Shown: positions 15,418 to 23,840 of the stretch, piece after piece
Numbering within the stretch: position 1 is the stretch's first letter
How the letters are laid out: every line of letters begins with the position of its first letter
Assembly: GCA_964614535.1 (NCBI GenBank)
Contig: CAZTOZ010000063.1
Span: 1 to 31,260 of the forward strand
Length of the DNA stretch: 31,260 bases
DNA from: JALSHZ01 sp964614535
GTDB taxonomy: Bacteria; Pseudomonadota; Gammaproteobacteria; UWMA-0217
Direction of reading: 5' to 3'
The notes under the pieces: model-generated
Told to the model about the DNA's origin: nothing
Seen by the model: only the letters and a program-made list of their open reading frames with translations
Database searches by the model: none
Program-made: the position numbers and the translations under genes

Positions 15418-15741
15418 TCAGCGGCGGACGTCCAGATAGCCGCGTTCGATGGCGATCTCCAGCGCCTTGGCACCGGCCAGCAGCTCCTCGTAGGCTTCGC
15501 GCTTCTGTTTCAGGCGGACGGTGTCCTCGGGCGACGGCAGGCCACCGGCGGCGCCGTCAGTGACGGTGAACAGGGCCTTGAGGTATTCGCCCCGGGCACG
15601 CGCGACCATCGACATCACCGGCGTGAGGCCGTCGAGGGTCAGTTCGGGGATGAGCGGGTTGATGATGTCGCGATTGACGTTCTGGATGGCGCGGTTGAGT
15701 TCCAGCAACAAGCGGTTGTGTTCGAGTGATTCGTTGGACAT
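15418..15741 (-). CDS. Small helical protein of unknown function (107 aa)
   Basis: The start at 15741 has GGGAGAT upstream. The product is soluble, without signal or membrane span, and mostly helical: HNRLLLELNRAIQNVNRDIINP, VARARGEYLKALFTVTDG, and a charged helix VRLKQKREAYEELLAGAKALE. I recognise no named family. It converges on the TPR-SPOR gene, with only nine bases between their stops. It faces away from htpG, so the two genes share an intergenic region of about 144 bases. Confidence 0.8.
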   Translation of the reverse strand: MSNESLEHNRLLLELNRAIQNVNRDIINPLIPELTLDGLTPVMSMVARARGEYLKALFTVTDGAAGGLPSPEDTVRLKQKREAYEELLAGAKALEIAIERGYLDVRR

Positions 15742-15819
15742 GGCGGGATCTCCCTGGTGCATTCTCCGACGCTATCGGCACGTCCACGCCGGACTTGACC
15801 GGGATTACCCCAAACGGGG

Positions 15820-15845
15820 CTTGAATTCCGCCGCGCCGTCCCCAT
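15820..15845 (+). promoter_or_regulatory. Sigma-32-type heat-shock promoter of htpG
   Basis: CTTGAAT at 15820-15826 and CCCCAT at 15840-15845, with 13 bases between, match the sigma-32 consensus (CTTGAAA, 13-17 bases, CCCCATNT). The predicted start of transcription lies about 30 bases before the htpG ATG. htpG is a known sigma-32 target in proteobacteria. Confidence 0.8.
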
Positions 15846-15885
15846 CCTGCGCGGCAGCTTTGTTCAACATTGGAGACAACCGGCT

Positions 15886-17781
15886 ATGAGCGACGCCACC
15901 ACGAAGGAAACCAGGCAGTTTGAAACCGAAGTGGGTCAACTGCTGCATTTGATGATCCACTCTCTCTACTCCAACAAGGAGATCTTCATGCGGGAGCTGA
16001 TCTCCAACGCGTCGGACGCCTGCGACAAACTGCGTTTCGCGGCGCTGGCCGATGACAGCCTGATGGCCGATGATCCCGATCTGCGGATCGAAGTGGAGTT
16101 CGACAAGGATGCCCGCACCATCACCGTGCGCGACAATGGTATTGGCATGACCCGCGACGAGGTGGTGGAGAACATCGGTACCATCGCCAAATCGGGCACG
16201 GCGGAATTCCTCAAGAGCCTCACCGGCGATCAGGCGAAGGATTCCCATCTGATCGGCCAGTTCGGCGTCGGCTTCTACTCCAGCTTCATCGTCGCCGACC
16301 GGGTGACGCTGCGTACCCGCAAGGCCGGCGAACCGGCCGATGCCGCGGTGACCTGGGAGTCGAGCGGCGAGTCGGGCTACACCATCGAGCCGATCACCAA
16401 GGAGAGCCGGGGCACCGAGGTGATCCTCCATCTGCGCGAGGGCGAGGACGAATTCCTCGACGGCTGGCGGCTGCGCAGCATCATCCGCAAATACTCCGAC
16501 CACGTCCCGCTGCCGATCAAGATGCGCAAGGAGGACGACAAGGAGAAGGACGAGTGGGAGACGGTCAACAAGGCCAATGCACTGTGGACCCTGCCGAAGA
16601 ACGAGATCAGCGACGACGAGTACAAGGAGTTCTACAAGCATGTCGCCCACGACTTCGAGGATCCGCTGGCCTGGACCCACAACCGCGTCGAGGGCAAGTA
16701 CGAATACACCTCGCTGCTCTACATCCCGTCGAAGGCGCCGTTCGACCTCTACGAGCCGAAGCAGAGCCACGGTATCAAGCTCTATGTGCAGCGCGTCTTC
16801 ATCATGGAGGACAACGAGAACCTGATGCCGCGCTACCTGCGCTTCGTCCGTGGCGTGCTCGACTCCAACGATCTGCCGCTGAACGTCTCGCGGGAGATTC
16901 TCCAGAGCAACCGCGTCATCGAGAACATGAAGAGCGGTTCGGTGAAGAAGATCCTCGGTCTGCTCGAATCGATGGCCAAGAACGAGCCGGAGAAATACGC
17001 CGAGTTCTGGAAGGAATTCGGCAGGGTGATGAAGGAAGGCCCGGTCGAGGACAGCGCCAACCGCGAGCGCGTGCTGAAGCTGCTGCGTTTCGCCTCCACC
17101 CACAACGACAGCGATGCCCAGAACGTCTCGCTGGAGGACTACATTGGCCGGATGAAGGAAGGCCAGGAGAAGATCTACTACATCACCGCCGACAGCTACA
17201 ACGCGGCCAAGAACAGCCCGCACCTGGAAGTCTTCAAGAAGAAGGGTATCGAAGTGCTGCTGATGTTCGACCGCGTGGACGAGTGGATGATGGGCTTCAT
17301 CAGCGATTTCGACGGCAAGAGCTTCCAGTCGGTGGCCAAGGGCGAACTCGATCTCTCCAAGATCAAGGCCGAGGAGAGCGAAGAGGAGAAGAAAAAGCAC
17401 AAGGAGGAGGAGAAAGCCGCCAAGAAGATCCTCAAGAAGCTCAAGAAGGCACTCGGCGACAAGGTGGAGGACGTGCGTCTGTCGGAGCGTCTGACCGACT
17501 CGCCATCGTGCATCGTGCTGTCGGAGTACGAGATGGCGCTATACATGCAGCAGTTGATGAAACAGGCCGGTCAGGACGTACCCACCAGCAAGCCGGTGCT
17601 GGAGATCAACCCCTCCCATCCGATCGTCAAGCGGATGGAGCAGGAGAAGGACGACGAGCGTTTCAACGGCTGGGCCGAGTTGCTACTGGACCAGGCGATA
17701 CTCGCCGAGGGCGGGCAGCTCGAAGACCCCGCCGGTTTCGTCCACCGGATGAACGACATGATGCTGACGCTGTCGAAATAG
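15886..17781 (+). CDS. htpG: Chaperone protein HtpG (bacterial Hsp90)
   Basis: A 631-residue protein, close to the E. coli length of 624. The N-terminal GHKL ATPase domain shows the catalytic Glu and metal-binding Asn in FMRELISNASDACDKL, then VRDNGIGM and IGTIAKSGT, and the lid GQFGVGFYSSF. The middle domain has LPLNVSREILQ, which includes the catalytic Arg region, and the C-terminal dimerisation domain ends the protein. A charged Glu/Lys-rich segment lies near residues 495-515 (EEEKKKHKEEEKAAKK). HtpG is a cytoplasmic ATP-dependent chaperone working with DnaK. GGAGA precedes the ATG, and a sigma-32-type promoter lies 40 bases upstream. The gene appears monocistronic and ends before a symmetrical hairpin. 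Confidence 0.98.
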   Translation: MSDATTKETRQFETEVGQLLHLMIHSLYSNKEIFMRELISNASDACDKLRFAALADDSLMADDPDLRIEVEFDKDARTITVRDNGIGMTRDEVVENIGTIAKSGTAEFLKSLTGDQAKDSHLIGQFGVGFYSSFIVADRVTLRTRKAGEPADAAVTWESSGESGYTIEPITKESRGTEVILHLREGEDEFLDGWRLRSIIRKYSDHVPLPIKMRKEDDKEKDEWETVNKANALWTLPKNEISDDEYKEFYKHVAHDFEDPLAWTHNRVEGKYEYTSLLYIPSKAPFDLYEPKQSHGIKLYVQRVFIMEDNENLMPRYLRFVRGVLDSNDLPLNVSREILQSNRVIENMKSGSVKKILGLLESMAKNEPEKYAEFWKEFGRVMKEGPVEDSANRERVLKLLRFASTHNDSDAQNVSLEDYIGRMKEGQEKIYYITADSYNAAKNSPHLEVFKKKGIEVLLMFDRVDEWMMGFISDFDGKSFQSVAKGELDLSKIKAEESEEEKKKHKEEEKAAKKILKKLKKALGDKVEDVRLSERLTDSPSCIVLSEYEMALYMQQLMKQAGQDVPTSKPVLEINPSHPIVKRMEQEKDDERFNGWAELLLDQAILAEGGQLEDPAGFVHRMNDMMLTLSK

Positions 17782-17799
17782 ACCGCCTGCCGCCTCCGT

Positions 17800-17840
17800 G
17801 CCGATCACGCCCCGCCCCCGCGGGCCGGGGCGTGATCGGC
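17800..17840. terminator. Symmetrical hairpin between convergent htpG and channel gene
   Basis: GCCGATCACGCCCCG (17800-17814) and its exact reverse complement (17826-17840) enclose an 11-base G/C-rich loop. It lies 18 bases after the htpG stop, and its right edge touches the channel gene's stop codon. There is no T tract, so it may serve as a shared 3' end or mRNA stabiliser and not as a classical terminator. Confidence 0.6.
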
Positions 17841-18667
17841 TATCTCTCCCGCAGTTCCCGCAACAACGCCTCCATCCGGTCCAGCCGCGCCTCGATGCTC
17901 TCGGTGTGCTCGCGGATCCAGTGGACCTCACCCGCCTCCCCCTCGCCCTGCTGGCGGTCGAGCTTCTCGTGCTCCTTCTGCATCACGTCGAGCACGACGC
18001 CGATCATCATGTTCAGAAAGACGAAGGCGCTCAGAAAAATGAAGGTGATGTAGAAGATCCAGCTCAGCGGATAGACCTCCATCGTCTCGTACATCACATC
18101 GGTCCAGTCCTCGAACGTGGCGACGCGAAACAGCGTCAGCATCGCGATGGCGATGTCGCCCCACAGCACCGGATTGATCTGCTCGAAGAAGAAGCTGCCG
18201 AACGCCCCATAGACGTAGAAGATGATGAACATCAGCAGCGCCACGTAGCCGATCCGCGGAATGGCCTTGAGCAGTGCATCCATCAGCATGCGCAGCTCGG
18301 GGATGATCGACACCAGCCGCAGCACGCGGAACACCCGCAACAGCCGCGCCAGCAACACCATCTGCGTCTCGCCGACCGGAATCAGGCTGGCGGTGACGAT
18401 GACGAAATCGAAGACGTTCCAGCCATCCTTGAAGAAGTTGCGTAACCGCGCCTCGGCCGCCATCCGTATCAGGATCTCCACCAGAAAGAAGAGCGTCACG
18501 GCGAAATCGAAGATCTTCAGCAGGCCAAGCCAGCGTGGATCGATGTCGTAGGTGGTGGCGCCGATCAGCAGCGCCGAGAGGATGATGATGGCGATGACCG
18601 CCATTTCGAAGATCTTGTTGCTGCGCAGCGCCATGAAGCGCCCGCGCCAGGTTGCAGCGGAACTCAT
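17840..18667 (-). CDS. Voltage-gated cation channel (BacNav-type ion transport protein)
   Basis: A 275-residue protein with six membrane helices, the size of NaChBac-type channels, which work as homotetramers in the inner membrane. S4 carries four regularly spaced arginines (Arg108, 111, 114, 117) in ARLLRVFRVLRLV, so a voltage sensor is present. The pore filter reads TFEDWTD (residues 184-190), where sodium channels such as NavAb have TLESWSM. The acidic residues at the fourth and seventh positions match those that confer calcium selectivity in engineered NavAb. S6 is FLSAFVFLNMMIGVVLDVM. A cytoplasmic neck and C-terminal coiled coil (HWIREHTESIEARLDRMEALL) should hold the tetramer. GGGAG precedes the ATG. 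It converges on htpG. Confidence 0.9.
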   Translation of the reverse strand: MSSAATWRGRFMALRSNKIFEMAVIAIIILSALLIGATTYDIDPRWLGLLKIFDFAVTLFFLVEILIRMAAEARLRNFFKDGWNVFDFVIVTASLIPVGETQMVLLARLLRVFRVLRLVSIIPELRMLMDALLKAIPRIGYVALLMFIIFYVYGAFGSFFFEQINPVLWGDIAIAMLTLFRVATFEDWTDVMYETMEVYPLSWIFYITFIFLSAFVFLNMMIGVVLDVMQKEHEKLDRQQGEGEAGEVHWIREHTESIEARLDRMEALLRELRER

Positions 18668-18780
18668 CGGTCTCGACTCCCGGGATGGTTGAACGGATGG
18701 AAACGGCGCCGCCTGATACGCGCCCGGCGGCGAATCCGAGGCGCGGCGATTCTATGGAGGGAAACCACCAACGTCCAGCA

Positions 18781-18809
18781 TTGACAGTGGATCACCCGGG
18801 GCGCAGTAT
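18781..18809 (+). promoter_or_regulatory. Probable sigma-70 promoter of the TetR-efflux operon
   Basis: A perfect TTGACA (-35) at 18781-18786 is followed after 17 bases by CAGTAT, a weak -10. The start of transcription would fall within the adjoining dyad, which suits repression. No ribosome-binding site is seen before the TetR ATG at 18840. Confidence 0.5.
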
Positions 18810-18831
18810 GTGAGTGAGTAATCACTTACAT
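18808..18831 (+). promoter_or_regulatory. TetR-type operator dyad
   Basis: ATGTGAGTGA and TCACTTACAT form 10-base inverted arms with one mismatch around GTAA. The site lies nine bases before the TetR gene and just after the promoter-like hexamers. Dyads of the GTGAGTGA...TCACTTAC type are common TetR-family operators, so self-repression of the operon is likely. Confidence 0.7.
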
Positions 18832-18839
18832 CGAACGTC

Positions 18840-19451
18840 ATGGGCAAGCCACACGCCGAACGCAAGGTCGAGATCATCGAGAGCGCACTGTCGCTGGCGG
18901 CGGAGCAAGGCGTCAAGCGGGTCTCCACCCAGGCCATCGCCGACCGCGTCGGCATCGCGCAATCGACGATCTTTCGTCACTTCAAGACCCGTGACGACAT
19001 CTTCGCGGCCGCGATCGAATGGCTGGCGGACAAGCTCTTCGTCACGCTGTCACGCTGCTTCGACAGCCAGGCCGCGGCGCCGGCGCGGCTGGACGATCTG
19101 ATCCACCGGCAGTTGCGCTTCGTTGCCGAGCACAAGGGGCTGCCGCGGCTGATCTTCTCCGACCGGCTGCATCTGGAATCACCGATGCTGAAAAAGGCCG
19201 TGCGGACCATCGTCGAACGCTACACCGCGGAACTCGCCCGGCTGGTGCAAAGCGGCATCGACTCGGGCCACTTCAAACCCGATCTGGACGCCGACGAGAC
19301 GGCTCGCTACATCGCCGCCCTGCTGCACGGCATGGTGCTGCGCTGGTCGCTGTTCGATTTCTCGTTCCGGATCGAAGACGAGGCCGACGCCATCGTCCGC
19401 TTCGTCCTCACCACTTTGTCGCTACCACAACCCAAGGAAACCCAACGATGA
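18840..19451 (+). CDS. TetR-family transcriptional regulator
   Basis: A 203-residue protein. The N-terminal domain has the TetR helix-turn-helix, with VSTQAIADRVGIAQSTIFRH at about residues 28-47 followed by FKTRDDIFAAAIEWL. The rest is a helical ligand-binding and dimerisation domain, with the C-terminal region RYIAALLHGMVLRWSL. It is the first gene of a six-gene operon and overlaps the cytochrome c'-like gene by four bases. In E. coli the TetR regulator CecR (YbiH) controls ybhGFSR, and the gene set here is comparable. The dyad at 18808-18831 is the likely target. The inducer is unknown. Confidence 0.93.
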   Translation: MGKPHAERKVEIIESALSLAAEQGVKRVSTQAIADRVGIAQSTIFRHFKTRDDIFAAAIEWLADKLFVTLSRCFDSQAAAPARLDDLIHRQLRFVAEHKGLPRLIFSDRLHLESPMLKKAVRTIVERYTAELARLVQSGIDSGHFKPDLDADETARYIAALLHGMVLRWSLFDFSFRIEDEADAIVRFVLTTLSLPQPKETQR

Positions 19452-19918
19452 AAAAACTCTGCCTCCCCATCATCCTGCTGCTCGTCACCGCCATCGGCGC
19501 CCTGCTCTACACCTTCGTCATCCAGGGCCAGACCACCGCCGGCAGCAAGAGCGACTCCCGCACCGCGCTGGTGCTGGAAGAGAGCGAACGCGCCCTGGTG
19601 CTGGAAGAGATGCGTGCCTTTCTCTCGGCCGTACAGACGATCGTGCTGGCCGCCACCAAGGAGGACATGCCCGCGGTCGTCGAAGCGGCGCGCAAGGTCG
19701 GCCGTGCCGCTCAGGGTGAAGTGCCCGTCAGCCTGATGAAGAAACTCCCCGCCGGCTTCAAGAAGCTCGGCTTCGCCACCCATCAGGGCTTCGACCAGCT
19801 GGCGATGGACGCCGAAGCCCTCGGTGACCGCGATCAGGTACTCGAGGCACTGGGTACCCTGATGAACAACTGCGCCGGCTGCCATGCCGCCTTCCAGATC
19901 ACCACCGACAAACCGTAG
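19448..19918 (+). CDS. Membrane-anchored cytochrome c'-like protein (class II c-type)
   Basis: A 156-residue protein. Residues 5-26 are an uncleaved-looking membrane helix or signal peptide (LCLPIILLLVTAIGALLYTFV). The remainder is predicted as a helical bundle, with a single haem-binding motif CAGCH at residues 142-146, close to the C terminus in the sequence NNCAGCHAAFQ. Haem attachment near the C terminus of a four-helix domain is the hallmark of cytochrome c' and related class II cytochromes, which bind NO or CO or carry electrons in the periplasm. It overlaps the TetR gene by four bases and precedes the exporter genes by 12 bases, so it belongs to the operon. E. coli ybhGFSR has no such gene. 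Confidence 0.8.
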   Translation: MKKLCLPIILLLVTAIGALLYTFVIQGQTTAGSKSDSRTALVLEESERALVLEEMRAFLSAVQTIVLAATKEDMPAVVEAARKVGRAAQGEVPVSLMKKLPAGFKKLGFATHQGFDQLAMDAEALGDRDQVLEALGTLMNNCAGCHAAFQITTDKP

Positions 19919-19930
19919 GCGAACACCGAC

Positions 19931-20965
19931 ATGAAAAAACTGCTCCCCCTGCTCGTTCTGCTGCTGGCGGCCGGCGCCGGCTGGTTCGTCTGGCAGTCGC
20001 GGCAACCGCAGAGCGACGACGGCCACCTCCGGCTCTACGGCAACATCGACATCCGCGAAGTGAAACTCGCCTTCAACGGCAGCGAGCGGATCGAGTCGAT
20101 TCTGGTGCAGGAGGGGGCGCGGGTCGACAAGGGGCAGTTGCTGGCGCGGCTGGACAGCCGCCTGCTCGATGCCCAGCTGCGCGAGGCCGAAGCGGCGCTG
20201 GAGGCCCAGCGTCAGGCGGTGAAGAAGCTGGAGGCCGGCAGCCGGCCACAGGAGATCAAGCAGGCCGAGGCGGAGCTGGCGGCCGCCCGGGCGCGTGCCA
20301 AGGCGGCCCGCGACAGCTACCGCCGGCTGGCCAAGCTGGCCGACAAACAGCTCGCTTCGCCGGAGGCGGTGGAGCAGGCCCGTTCCCAGTCCGACGCGGC
20401 CGCCGCCCAGGTACGCGCTGTCGAGCAGACCCTGGCGCTGCTGAAAGCCGGGCCGCGCCGCGAGGACATCGCCGCCGCCCGTGCCCAGCTGGCCGCTCGC
20501 GAAGCGGCGGTGGCGCGGGTTCGGCGGCAGTTGGAGAACACCGAGCTGCGCGCCCCGGCCGACGGCATCATCCGCAACCGCATTCTCGAAGCCGGCGACA
20601 TGGCCTTTCCGCAGACGCCGGTGCTGACGCTGGCGCTGGTCGATCCGGTCTGGGCCCGGGCCTACCTGCCGGAACCGGCGCTGGGCAAGGTGAAACCGGG
20701 GATGGCCGCGACCATCTACAGCGACAGCCATCCCGGCAGGCCCTATCCCGGCTGGGTGGGCTACATCGCCTCGACCGCGGAATTCACGCCCAAGAGTGTG
20801 CAGACCGAAGATTTGCGCACGCGCCTGGTCTATTCGATGCGAGTCTATGCCTGCAACCCCGACCAGACGCTGCGCCTCGGCATGCCGGTGACGGTGGAGA
20901 TCGACACCACCGCGGCGGCGCAGCCCGCCCGGGACCCCGCCACGCACTGCCAGAGCACCTCATGA
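19931..20965 (+). CDS. HlyD-family periplasmic adaptor of ABC exporter (YbhG-like)
   Basis: A 344-residue protein with an N-terminal membrane anchor (LLPLLVLLLAAGAGWFVWQ, residues 4-22). The lipoyl halves are seen as RIESILVQEGARVDKGQLLARLD and LRAPADGIIRNRILEAGD. Between them lies a long alpha-hairpin, residues about 75-185 (REAEAALEAQRQAVKKLEAG onward), able to reach an outer-membrane channel. A beta-barrel domain follows. This is the YbhG-type membrane fusion protein of an ABC exporter. It overlaps the ATPase gene by four bases. There is no clear ribosome-binding site before the ATG. Confidence 0.92.
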   Translation: MKKLLPLLVLLLAAGAGWFVWQSRQPQSDDGHLRLYGNIDIREVKLAFNGSERIESILVQEGARVDKGQLLARLDSRLLDAQLREAEAALEAQRQAVKKLEAGSRPQEIKQAEAELAAARARAKAARDSYRRLAKLADKQLASPEAVEQARSQSDAAAAQVRAVEQTLALLKAGPRREDIAAARAQLAAREAAVARVRRQLENTELRAPADGIIRNRILEAGDMAFPQTPVLTLALVDPVWARAYLPEPALGKVKPGMAATIYSDSHPGRPYPGWVGYIASTAEFTPKSVQTEDLRTRLVYSMRVYACNPDQTLRLGMPVTVEIDTTAAAQPARDPATHCQSTS

Positions 20966-22716
20966 ACACCCCGCTGCGGCTCGACGCCCTGGGCAAGCGG
21001 TTCCGTCGTGGCCCGCGGGAGACGGTGGCGCTGGCCGACGTCACGCTGCAACTGCAACCCGGCCGGGTCACCGGGCTGATCGGCCCGGACGGTGCCGGCA
21101 AAACCACGCTGATGCGTTGCGCCGCCGGCATCCTCACCCCGGACGACGGCCACATCGAGGTGCTCGGCATCGACGCCCGCGCCGAACCGCAACGGGTCCA
21201 GTCCAGCGTCGGCTACATGCCGCAACGCTTCGGGCTCTACGAGGATCTGACGGTACAGGAGAATCTCGACCTCTACGCCGATCTGCAAGGGCTGCCCCGA
21301 CGCGAGCGTCCGGCCCGCTACGCCGCGCTGATGAACATGACCGGGCTGGCGCCGTTCACCGGGCGGCTGGCCGGCAAGCTCTCCGGCGGCATGAAGCAGA
21401 AACTGGGATTGGCCTGTACGCTGGTGAAGACGCCGCGACTGCTGCTGCTCGACGAGCCCACCGTCGGCGTCGATCCGGTCTCGCGCCGCGAACTGTGGGA
21501 GATCGTCTACGGCCAGGTGCGCGACAACGGCATGAGCGTGCTGCTGAGCACCGCCTATCTCGACGAGGCGGAACGCTGCGACGAGGTGATCCTGCTGCAC
21601 CAGGGCCGCAAGCTGCTCCAGGGGGAACCACGGCGCTTCAGTCGCCAGATGGCGGGGCGGGTCTTCTCGGTGCGGCTGACCGAGACCGGCGGCGGGCTCG
21701 GCTACCGCCGCCTGCAACAGCTGTTGAGCCGGCAACCGGCGGTGCTCGATGCCCTGGTCGAGGGCGAGTCGATCCGGCTGGTGATGCGCGACGGCGCCGA
21801 AGCGCCGACGGCCGCAACGCTGCTGCCCGACATCGACGGACTGGAGATCACCCCGGCCGAGCCGAAATTCGAGGATGTCTTCGTCGCCCGCCTCAAGCCC
21901 GACGACGACGGCACACCGCAGACCATCCGCATCCAGCCGCGCCACGGCGACAGTGACGACGAGGTGATCCGCACCCGCCATCTGACCCGCCGCTTCGGTG
22001 ACTTCACCGCCGTCAACAACATCAGCTTCAGCGTCCGCCGGGGCGAGATCTTCGGCCTGCTCGGCGCCAACGGCGCCGGCAAGTCCACCACCTTCCGCAT
22101 GCTCTGCGGCCTGCTGCCGCCGAGCGCCGGCGAGCTGTCGGTGGCCGGTCACGACCTGCGCACCGCGCCGGCCCGCTCCCGTGGCCGCATCGGCTACATG
22201 GCGCAGAAGTTCTCGCTCTACCAGAACCTCTCGGTGGGACAGAACCTGCGCTTCTTCTCCAGCGCCTACGGCCTGCGCGGCGAGACACAGCGGCAGCGGA
22301 TCGACTGGGCACTGGAAACCTTCGAGCTGTCCGACTTCCGCGACGTCAACGCCGGCACGCTGCCGCTGGGCTTCAAGCAGCGGCTGTCGTTCGCCGCCGC
22401 CCTGATGCACGAGCCGGACATTCTCTTTCTCGACGAGCCCACCTCCGGTGTCGATCCACTGGCGCGGCGCGAATTCTGGGCCCGCACCAACGCGCTGGCC
22501 GATGCCGGCGTCACCGTGCTGGTGACGACCCACTTCATGGAGGAGGCCAACTACTGCGACCGGCTGGTGATCATGGCCGAGGGCGAGGTGCTGGCCGAGG
22601 GCACGCCCCGGCAGATGAAGCAGATGGCCCGCAGCGCCGAACATCCCGATCCGACGATGGAGGACGCCTTCATCTGGCTGATCGAGCACCGCGACCACGG
22701 CGAGGCCGCCGCATGA
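20962..22716 (+). CDS. ABC transporter ATP-binding protein with two ATPase domains (YbhF-like)
   Basis: A 584-residue protein made of two ABC domains. The first has Walker A GPDGAGKTT (residues 41-49), signature LSGGMKQK near residue 140, and Walker B LLLLDEPTVGVDP. The second has Walker A GANGAGKST near residue 368, a degenerate signature LPLGFKQR in place of LSGGQ, and Walker B ILFLDEPTSGVDP. This double-domain layout is that of YbhF, which powers a heterodimeric ABC-2 permease. Both domains look able to bind ATP. The gene overlaps the neighbours on both sides by four bases, so translation is coupled. Confidence 0.95.
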   Translation: MNTPLRLDALGKRFRRGPRETVALADVTLQLQPGRVTGLIGPDGAGKTTLMRCAAGILTPDDGHIEVLGIDARAEPQRVQSSVGYMPQRFGLYEDLTVQENLDLYADLQGLPRRERPARYAALMNMTGLAPFTGRLAGKLSGGMKQKLGLACTLVKTPRLLLLDEPTVGVDPVSRRELWEIVYGQVRDNGMSVLLSTAYLDEAERCDEVILLHQGRKLLQGEPRRFSRQMAGRVFSVRLTETGGGLGYRRLQQLLSRQPAVLDALVEGESIRLVMRDGAEAPTAATLLPDIDGLEITPAEPKFEDVFVARLKPDDDGTPQTIRIQPRHGDSDDEVIRTRHLTRRFGDFTAVNNISFSVRRGEIFGLLGANGAGKSTTFRMLCGLLPPSAGELSVAGHDLRTAPARSRGRIGYMAQKFSLYQNLSVGQNLRFFSSAYGLRGETQRQRIDWALETFELSDFRDVNAGTLPLGFKQRLSFAAALMHEPDILFLDEPTSGVDPLARREFWARTNALADAGVTVLVTTHFMEEANYCDRLVIMAEGEVLAEGTPRQMKQMARSAEHPDPTMEDAFIWLIEHRDHGEAAA

Positions 22717-23837
22717 GCCGGCGCCACCGCATGCGGCTGTGGGGGATGATCCGCAAGGAGTCGCTACAGATCGTCCGTGACCCGTCGAGCATCTCCATCG
22801 CCTTCGTCATGCCGGTGGTGCTGCTGTTCCTGTTCGGCTACGGCGTGTCACTGGACGCCAAGGACATTCCGGTGGGCATCGTCATCGAACAGCCGGACAC
22901 GGCGACGCAGTCGCTGGCCGGGGCCTTCGAACGCTCGGCCTTTTTCCGGCCGCAGCGCTTCACCGCCATCGAGGCGGCGCAACAGGCGCTGAACGAGCAC
23001 CGCATCGACGGCATCGTCTGGCTGCGCAACGACTTCTCCAGCCGCCTGCTCGGCGGCAGCGAGGCGCCGATCGGCGTCTATGTCAACGGTGTCGATTCCA
23101 ACCAGGCCAATATCACCCAGGGCTATATCCAGGGCGTCTGGCTGGCCTGGCTGGAGCACTACGCCGCGGCCCGGGGGCAGCCGTTGCAGATGCCGGTCGA
23201 GATGGCGCAGCGGGTCTGGTTCAACGCGGCGCTGTCGAGCCGCTGGTTTCTGGTGCCGGGGCTGATCGCCATCATCATGACGATGATCGGCTCGATGCTG
23301 ACCGCGCTGGTCATCGCCCGCGAGTGGGAGCGCGGCACGATGGAGGCGCTGCTGGTGACGCCGCTGCAAATGAACGAGATGCTGCTGGGCAAACTGATCC
23401 CCTATTTCGTTCTCGGCATGGGTGGAATGCTGCTGAGCGTGGCGCTGGCGGTGTGGCAGTTCGGCGTGCCGCTGCGCGGTTCGCTATGGCTGCTGCTGGC
23501 CACCTCGGCGCTGTTCATGCTGGTGGCACTGGCCATCGGCCTGCTCATTTCGATTCTGTCGAAAAACCAGTTCGTCGCCGGGCAGGTGGCCATCATCGTC
23601 ACCTTTCTGCCCGCCTTCATCCTCTCGGGCTTCATTTTCGACATCCATTCGATGCCGGCGCCGATCCAGATGGTCACCCACATCGTTCCGGCCCGCTACT
23701 ACGTGGCAATCCTGCACACGCTGTTCCTCGCCGGCGACGTCTGGGCCGTGATCCTGCCCAACATGGCGGCACTGGCGCTGATGGCCGTGCTGTTTTTCAC
23801 CCTGGTGTGGAAAAACTCACGCAAGAACCTGGAGTGA
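22713..23837 (+). CDS. ABC-2 type permease (YbhS-like)
   Basis: A 374-residue membrane protein of the ABC-2 family. TM1 is near residues 27-47 (SISIAFVMPVVLLFLFGYGV). A large extracytoplasmic domain follows (about residues 50-175, with EQPDTATQSLAGAFERSAFF). Five more membrane helices follow, including LVPGLIAIIMTMIGSMLTAL and the conserved ABC-2 segment REWERGTMEALLVTPL, a coupling region for the ATPase. It pairs with the next gene, and YbhS/YbhR form such a pair in E. coli, where the system exports drugs such as cefoperazone. It overlaps the ATPase gene by four bases. Confidence 0.93.
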   Translation: MSRRHRMRLWGMIRKESLQIVRDPSSISIAFVMPVVLLFLFGYGVSLDAKDIPVGIVIEQPDTATQSLAGAFERSAFFRPQRFTAIEAAQQALNEHRIDGIVWLRNDFSSRLLGGSEAPIGVYVNGVDSNQANITQGYIQGVWLAWLEHYAAARGQPLQMPVEMAQRVWFNAALSSRWFLVPGLIAIIMTMIGSMLTALVIAREWERGTMEALLVTPLQMNEMLLGKLIPYFVLGMGGMLLSVALAVWQFGVPLRGSLWLLLATSALFMLVALAIGLLISILSKNQFVAGQVAIIVTFLPAFILSGFIFDIHSMPAPIQMVTHIVPARYYVAILHTLFLAGDVWAVILPNMAALALMAVLFFTLVWKNSRKNLE

Positions 23838-23840
23838 ACG

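Noticed and set aside
15805..17400. Minus-strand frame of 531 codons opposite htpG
   Set aside because: A shadow of htpG, which is certain on the plus strand.
19307..20947. Minus-strand frame of 546 codons opposite the efflux operon
   Set aside because: Gly/Arg/His-rich antisense of well-defined genes, with no ribosome-binding site or motifs.
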